Notes under the pieces: model-generated
What the model was told of the DNA's origin: nothing
Database searches by the model: none
What the model saw: only the letters and a program-made list of their open reading frames with translations
Assembly (NCBI GenBank): GCA_022712235.1
Contig: JALAGW010000330.1
Location: 1-8,450, forward strand
Length of the DNA: 8,450 nucleotides
DNA from: Brevundimonas sp.
GTDB lineage: Bacteria; Pseudomonadota; Alphaproteobacteria; Caulobacterales; Caulobacteraceae
Direction: 5' to 3'
In this document: positions 7,201 to 8,450 of the stretch, in pieces
Position numbering within the stretch: the stretch's first letter is position 1
How the letters are laid out: the number at the start of each line of letters is the position of its first letter
Program-made: the position numbers and the translations under genes

Positions 7201-7834
7201 TGAGCTGGACCGCTACCTGCGTTCGCGCGGCATGGAACGGCTGGAGGAGATGCCGCTGATGCGGGTCGAGAACCAGCAGTACATCCACTATCAGAAGGGC
7301 GGCCTGGTCATGTATCTGCTGCGCGATCAGATCGGCGAGGAGGCGGTCAACCGCGCCCTGCGTCGGGTGCTGGCGCAGTATGCCTTCAAGTCCGCGCCCT
7401 ATCCGCGCTCGCTGGACCTGGTTGCGGCGCTGCGCGCCGAGGCCCCGGCCGACAAGCAGGCCCTGATCACCGACCTGTTCGAGAAGATCACCCTGTATGA
7501 CGTGAAGACCAAGTCGGTCACGGCGACCAAACGCGCCGACGGCAAGTGGGACGTCGCCCTGACGGTCGAGGCTCGCAAGCTCTACGCCGACGGCAAGGGC
7601 GAGGAGACCGAGGCTCCGCTGAACGAGACCTTCGACGTCGGCCTGTTCTCGGCCGAACCGGGCAAGGGGGCGTTCGACCGGAAGTCGGTCATCCTGATGG
7701 AGCGCCGTCCCCTGCGCAGCGGAACCCAGGTCTTCCGCTTCGTCACGGACCAGAAGCCGGCCTTTGCGGGGATCGACCCCTACAACCGCTGGATCGACCG
7801 CAACTCGGACGACAACGTCAAGCCGGTCGGCTGA
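4259..7834 (+). CDS. Fused ABC-2-type permease (two halves) and periplasmic M1 family metallopeptidase
   Basis: This 1191-residue inner-membrane protein joins a transporter to a peptidase. Residues 1-260 form a first permease half with about six membrane helices (near 19-36, 58-79, 105-128, 146-170, 174-193, 241-260). A charged linker follows, and residues about 305-545 repeat the plan (323-343, 362-380, 403-427, 446-468, 473-491, 527-543). A thirteenth helix at 564-585 should place the rest in the periplasm if the N-terminus is cytoplasmic. From about 622 comes the M1 beta domain (VKLDLDLYPHQPRL), then the catalytic domain: Glu908 in MPYSEGLGF where GxMEN would be, zinc motif HEVGH (His931, Glu932, His935), Glu955 in LLSESLAQY as third ligand, and Tyr1011 in HYQKGG. 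A beta-rich tail spans about 1080-1190. The same layout is known in databases as ABC permease/M1 aminopeptidase; to my knowledge the substrate is not established. A GAGG at 4247-4250 lies eight bases before the ATG. No truncation or frameshift is seen. Confidence 0.93.
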   Translation: MFGKVAAFEFRYQLRQPAFWVISILFFLLSFGLVASPNVSLGTGGNVFKNAPYAIAQAHLAFNLFFMLATTAIVANVVVRDATTGFGPMIQSSRLSKFDYLYGRFLGAFAVVALAFLSVALGILIGTLMPWVDKETVGPFRPFDYLYGFVVMGLPGLLFSSAVFFTLATVTRSMMATYVGVVGVFILYMTTTTVFGSKPELETLVAWLEPFGAGAYGLATKYWTAAERNTINAPLTGLLLGNKLLWLGVSLAFLAAAFPLYRPSPRGSKLRKQEKLKAMAEAASDAATPVAPLAAPSYGFKAGWTQLVSRTVFEMKTVFKSPAYVVMLALGFAFGIAVLLFAGELYGAPVLPVTRVVIETLGGSFGLIVMIISIYYSGELVWRDRERRTHEIIDSTATPDWTFLLPKTLALILVLVSTLLAASLAGMIVQTIKGYTNYEIGKYLFWYVVPQSISFALTAVLAIFVQALSPNKFVGWAIMVVYLISTIVLSNMGFDHVLYRYGSGTGMPLSDMNGLGKFAGYAAWMQAYWSSFAVVLLVVAYGLWRRGAETRFMPRLKRLPRRLMGPAGVIGGVALTAFVALGVYTYVNTNVWNEYRSRDQQEQLMADYEKTLLKYEKTPQPAITDVKLDLDLYPHQPRLTTKGTYVIENRTGAPLNEVHLRWNHGLKIEKIDVQGATLAQEWPQFEYRIYRFATPMQPGEKRAIAFETVLEQRGFKNSGDTTRIVDNGTFVNNGEFGLTIGMGRDGLLSDRAKRRKHGLPAELRMAKLEDESARGHNYIGADWVNADITVTTVADQTPIAPGYKVSDVTKDGRRTARFVTEAPVLNFFSVQSADYQVARQQHGPIELAVYYHKGHERNVPRMLNGMKSALDYYGAAFSPYQFRQARIIEFPAYASFAQAFANTMPYSEGLGFIADLSDEEKIDYVTYVTAHEVGHQWWAHQVVGSDQQGSTLLSESLAQYSALMVMEKLYGPDKIRRFLKYELDRYLRSRGMERLEEMPLMRVENQQYIHYQKGGLVMYLLRDQIGEEAVNRALRRVLAQYAFKSAPYPRSLDLVAALRAEAPADKQALITDLFEKITLYDVKTKSVTATKRADGKWDVALTVEARKLYADGKGEETEAPLNETFDVGLFSAEPGKGAFDRKSVILMERRPLRSGTQVFRFVTDQKPAFAGIDPYNRWIDRNSDDNVKPVG

Positions 7835-7843
7835 CGCCTGAGC

Positions 7844-7875
7844 CTTCTCCTCCCGCTGCAAGGCGGGAGGAGGGG
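7844..7875. terminator. Strong GC-rich stem-loop after the permease-peptidase gene
   Basis: CTCCTCCCGC (7847-7856) pairs perfectly with GCGGGAGGAG (7863-7872) around a six-base loop, and two G-U pairs plus one C-G lengthen the stem. It starts about ten bases after the stop codon. There is no T tract directly behind it on the plus strand, so it may protect the mRNA end or act together with the next hairpin. Similar CTCCTCCC/GGGAGGAG stem-loops are, from memory, a common dispersed intergenic element in alphaproteobacteria. Confidence 0.5.
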
Positions 7876-7879
7876 CCTA

Positions 7880-7907
7880 CGGCGAGTTAATCTCGCCGCC
7901 TCATTTT
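7880..7907 (+). terminator. Second hairpin followed by a short T run
   Basis: CGGCGAG (7880-7886) pairs with CTCGCCG (7892-7898) around a TTAAT loop, seven perfect pairs, and TCATTTT follows a few bases later. This is a plausible, modest intrinsic terminator that would separate the ABC/peptidase transcript from the repressor gene. The T run is short and offset, so activity is uncertain. Confidence 0.45.
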
Positions 7908-7917
7908 AGACTCGATC

Positions 7918-7947
7918 CGCTACGCATGTAGCGCTACAAATGTAGCG
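7918..7947. promoter_or_regulatory. Two overlapping BlaI-type operator palindromes
   Basis: CGCTACGCATGTAGCG (7918-7933) and CGCTACAAATGTAGCG (7932-7947) are two inverted repeats that share two bases and whose centres lie 14 bases apart. The second has perfect seven-base arms and contains TACA-AA-TGTA, matching the TACA/TGTA core known for BlaI and MecI operators; the first has one degenerate half-site (TACG). They sit 22 bases before the start of the BlaI-like gene, so they very likely mediate autorepression of the repressor/sensor operon. The exact -35/-10 boxes cannot be assigned. Confidence 0.75.
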
Positions 7948-7969
7948 TCAACCGATGCGGAGAGTCCCA

Positions 7970-8344
7970 GTGATCGAGTCCCTGCCCAGACGCGAACGCG
8001 AAGTGTTCGAGACCCTGTGTCGACTGGAAACCGGCACCGCCGCAGGCGTGCGCAACGCCCTGACCGACACGCTCAGCGATTCCGCTGTCCGCACCCTCCT
8101 GGCTCGGCTGGAGACCAAGGGGCTGGTGGAGCGAGAAGCGGGGGCCGAGGGCTTCGTCTATCGCCCCGTGCCGCGCACCGAGACGGTCGCCGCCGGCGCC
8201 CTGCAGCGCATGATCGACACCTTCTTCGCCGGCTCCGCCGCCAGCGCCGCCACCGCCCTGCTGGGCATGGGTCAGCGCCTGACGCCCGATGAGGCCGCCG
8301 CCCTGGAGCGCGCCATCGACGAAGCGGTGGAGCGTCAGCCATGA
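7970..8344 (+). CDS. BlaI/MecI/CopY family transcriptional repressor
   Basis: The product is a 124-residue winged-helix DNA-binding repressor, the usual size for the family. I start it at GTG 7970 because GGAGAG (7959-7964) lies five bases upstream; an in-frame ATG at 7955 has no Shine-Dalgarno sequence and would add five residues. The N-terminus LPRREREVFETL is helix 1 of the domain. SDSAVRTLLARLETKGLVERE (37-56) contains the recognition helix and the start of the wing, and FVYRPV is the beta wing. The C-terminal FFAGSAASAATALL (85-98) fits the dimerisation helix, the region cleaved in staphylococcal BlaI. It probably binds the tandem palindromes just upstream and represses itself and the next gene; in known systems a partner BlaR1 protease relieves repression. 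Whether beta-lactams, cell-wall damage or another signal is sensed is not visible here. Confidence 0.9.
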   Translation: MIESLPRREREVFETLCRLETGTAAGVRNALTDTLSDSAVRTLLARLETKGLVEREAGAEGFVYRPVPRTETVAAGALQRMIDTFFAGSAASAATALLGMGQRLTPDEAAALERAIDEAVERQP

Positions 8345-8450
8345 CCCTGGCCCTTTTCCTGTCTCTGCTGGTCAAGTCCAGCCTGATCGCGGCGGCGGGT
8401 CTGATCGTCGCCCGCATCGTCGCGCGCCGCGCCGCCGACCGCGTGGACAT
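8341..8450 (+). CDS. BlaR1-like M56 family sensor metallopeptidase, N-terminal fragment
   Basis: Only the first 36 complete codons are present; the gene continues past the window. Its ATG overlaps the TGA of the repressor gene (ATGA), indicating translational coupling. The visible part is one hydrophobic helix, MTLALFLSLLVKSSLIAAAGLIVARI, followed by an arginine-rich turn (VARRAADRVD). This matches the first membrane segment of M56/BlaR1 proteins, which typically begins with a Leu-rich stretch containing LLKSS-like residues. The zinc site and any penicillin-binding sensor domain would lie downstream, so it cannot be said whether this is a beta-lactam receptor or one of the many M56 proteins with other C-terminal domains. 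The assignment rests on this short stretch plus the repressor-sensor gene order. Confidence 0.75.
   Translation, partial: MTLALFLSLLVKSSLIAAAGLIVARIVARRAADRVD

Noticed and set aside
4619..7861. A very long open frame (1080 codons) on the minus strand opposite the permease-peptidase gene
   Set aside because: It is rich in Arg, Gln, Gly, His and Asp and has no recognisable domain, as expected from the antisense of a GC-rich gene with strong third-position bias. The plus strand encodes clear ABC-2 and M1 domains there.

Overview
The window looks like chromosomal DNA from a GC-rich alphaproteobacterium. The codon bias, the Tat-type esterases and the ABC-permease/M1-peptidase fusion would suit a member of the Caulobacterales such as a Brevundimonas- or Caulobacter-like organism. 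That placement is inferred from style, not from a marker gene. I see no rRNA, tRNA, CRISPR array, insertion sequence or phage gene, and no gene-free stretch longer than about 170 bases.

Left part (1-3184), probable sugar or uronate utilisation. The window opens inside an MFS transporter of the hexuronate (ExuT-like) type, followed by a likely terminator hairpin. Next comes an exported alpha/beta hydrolase with a twin-arginine leader. A second exported esterase, of carboxylesterase type B, runs on the opposite strand towards it. The two esterase genes converge so tightly that their stop codons share the four-base palindrome CTAG. Together they suggest removal of ester groups from plant-type carbohydrate outside the cytoplasm and uptake of acidic sugars, but the true substrates cannot be read from the sequence.

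Middle part (3355-7834), the most interesting unit. An ABC ATPase gene is followed after 10 bases by a 1191-residue protein. This protein carries two consecutive ABC-2-type permease halves, a thirteenth membrane segment, and then a complete M1-type zinc metallopeptidase that should lie in the periplasm. One ATPase dimer plus one fused permease therefore seems to make a self-contained transporter with a built-in peptidase. The peptidase zinc site has a spacing one residue longer than the textbook M1 motif, and the usual GxMEN motif is replaced.

Right part (7843-8450). After two tandem hairpins comes a BlaI/MecI-type repressor gene, preceded by two overlapping palindromes, one with the TACA-NN-TGTA core typical of BlaI operators. 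It overlaps by four bases (ATGA) the start of a BlaR1-like M56 metallopeptidase sensor gene that runs out of the window. The arrangement implies an autoregulated sensor-protease/repressor pair. No beta-lactamase gene is visible. Whether the pair also controls the neighbouring ABC/peptidase operon is open.
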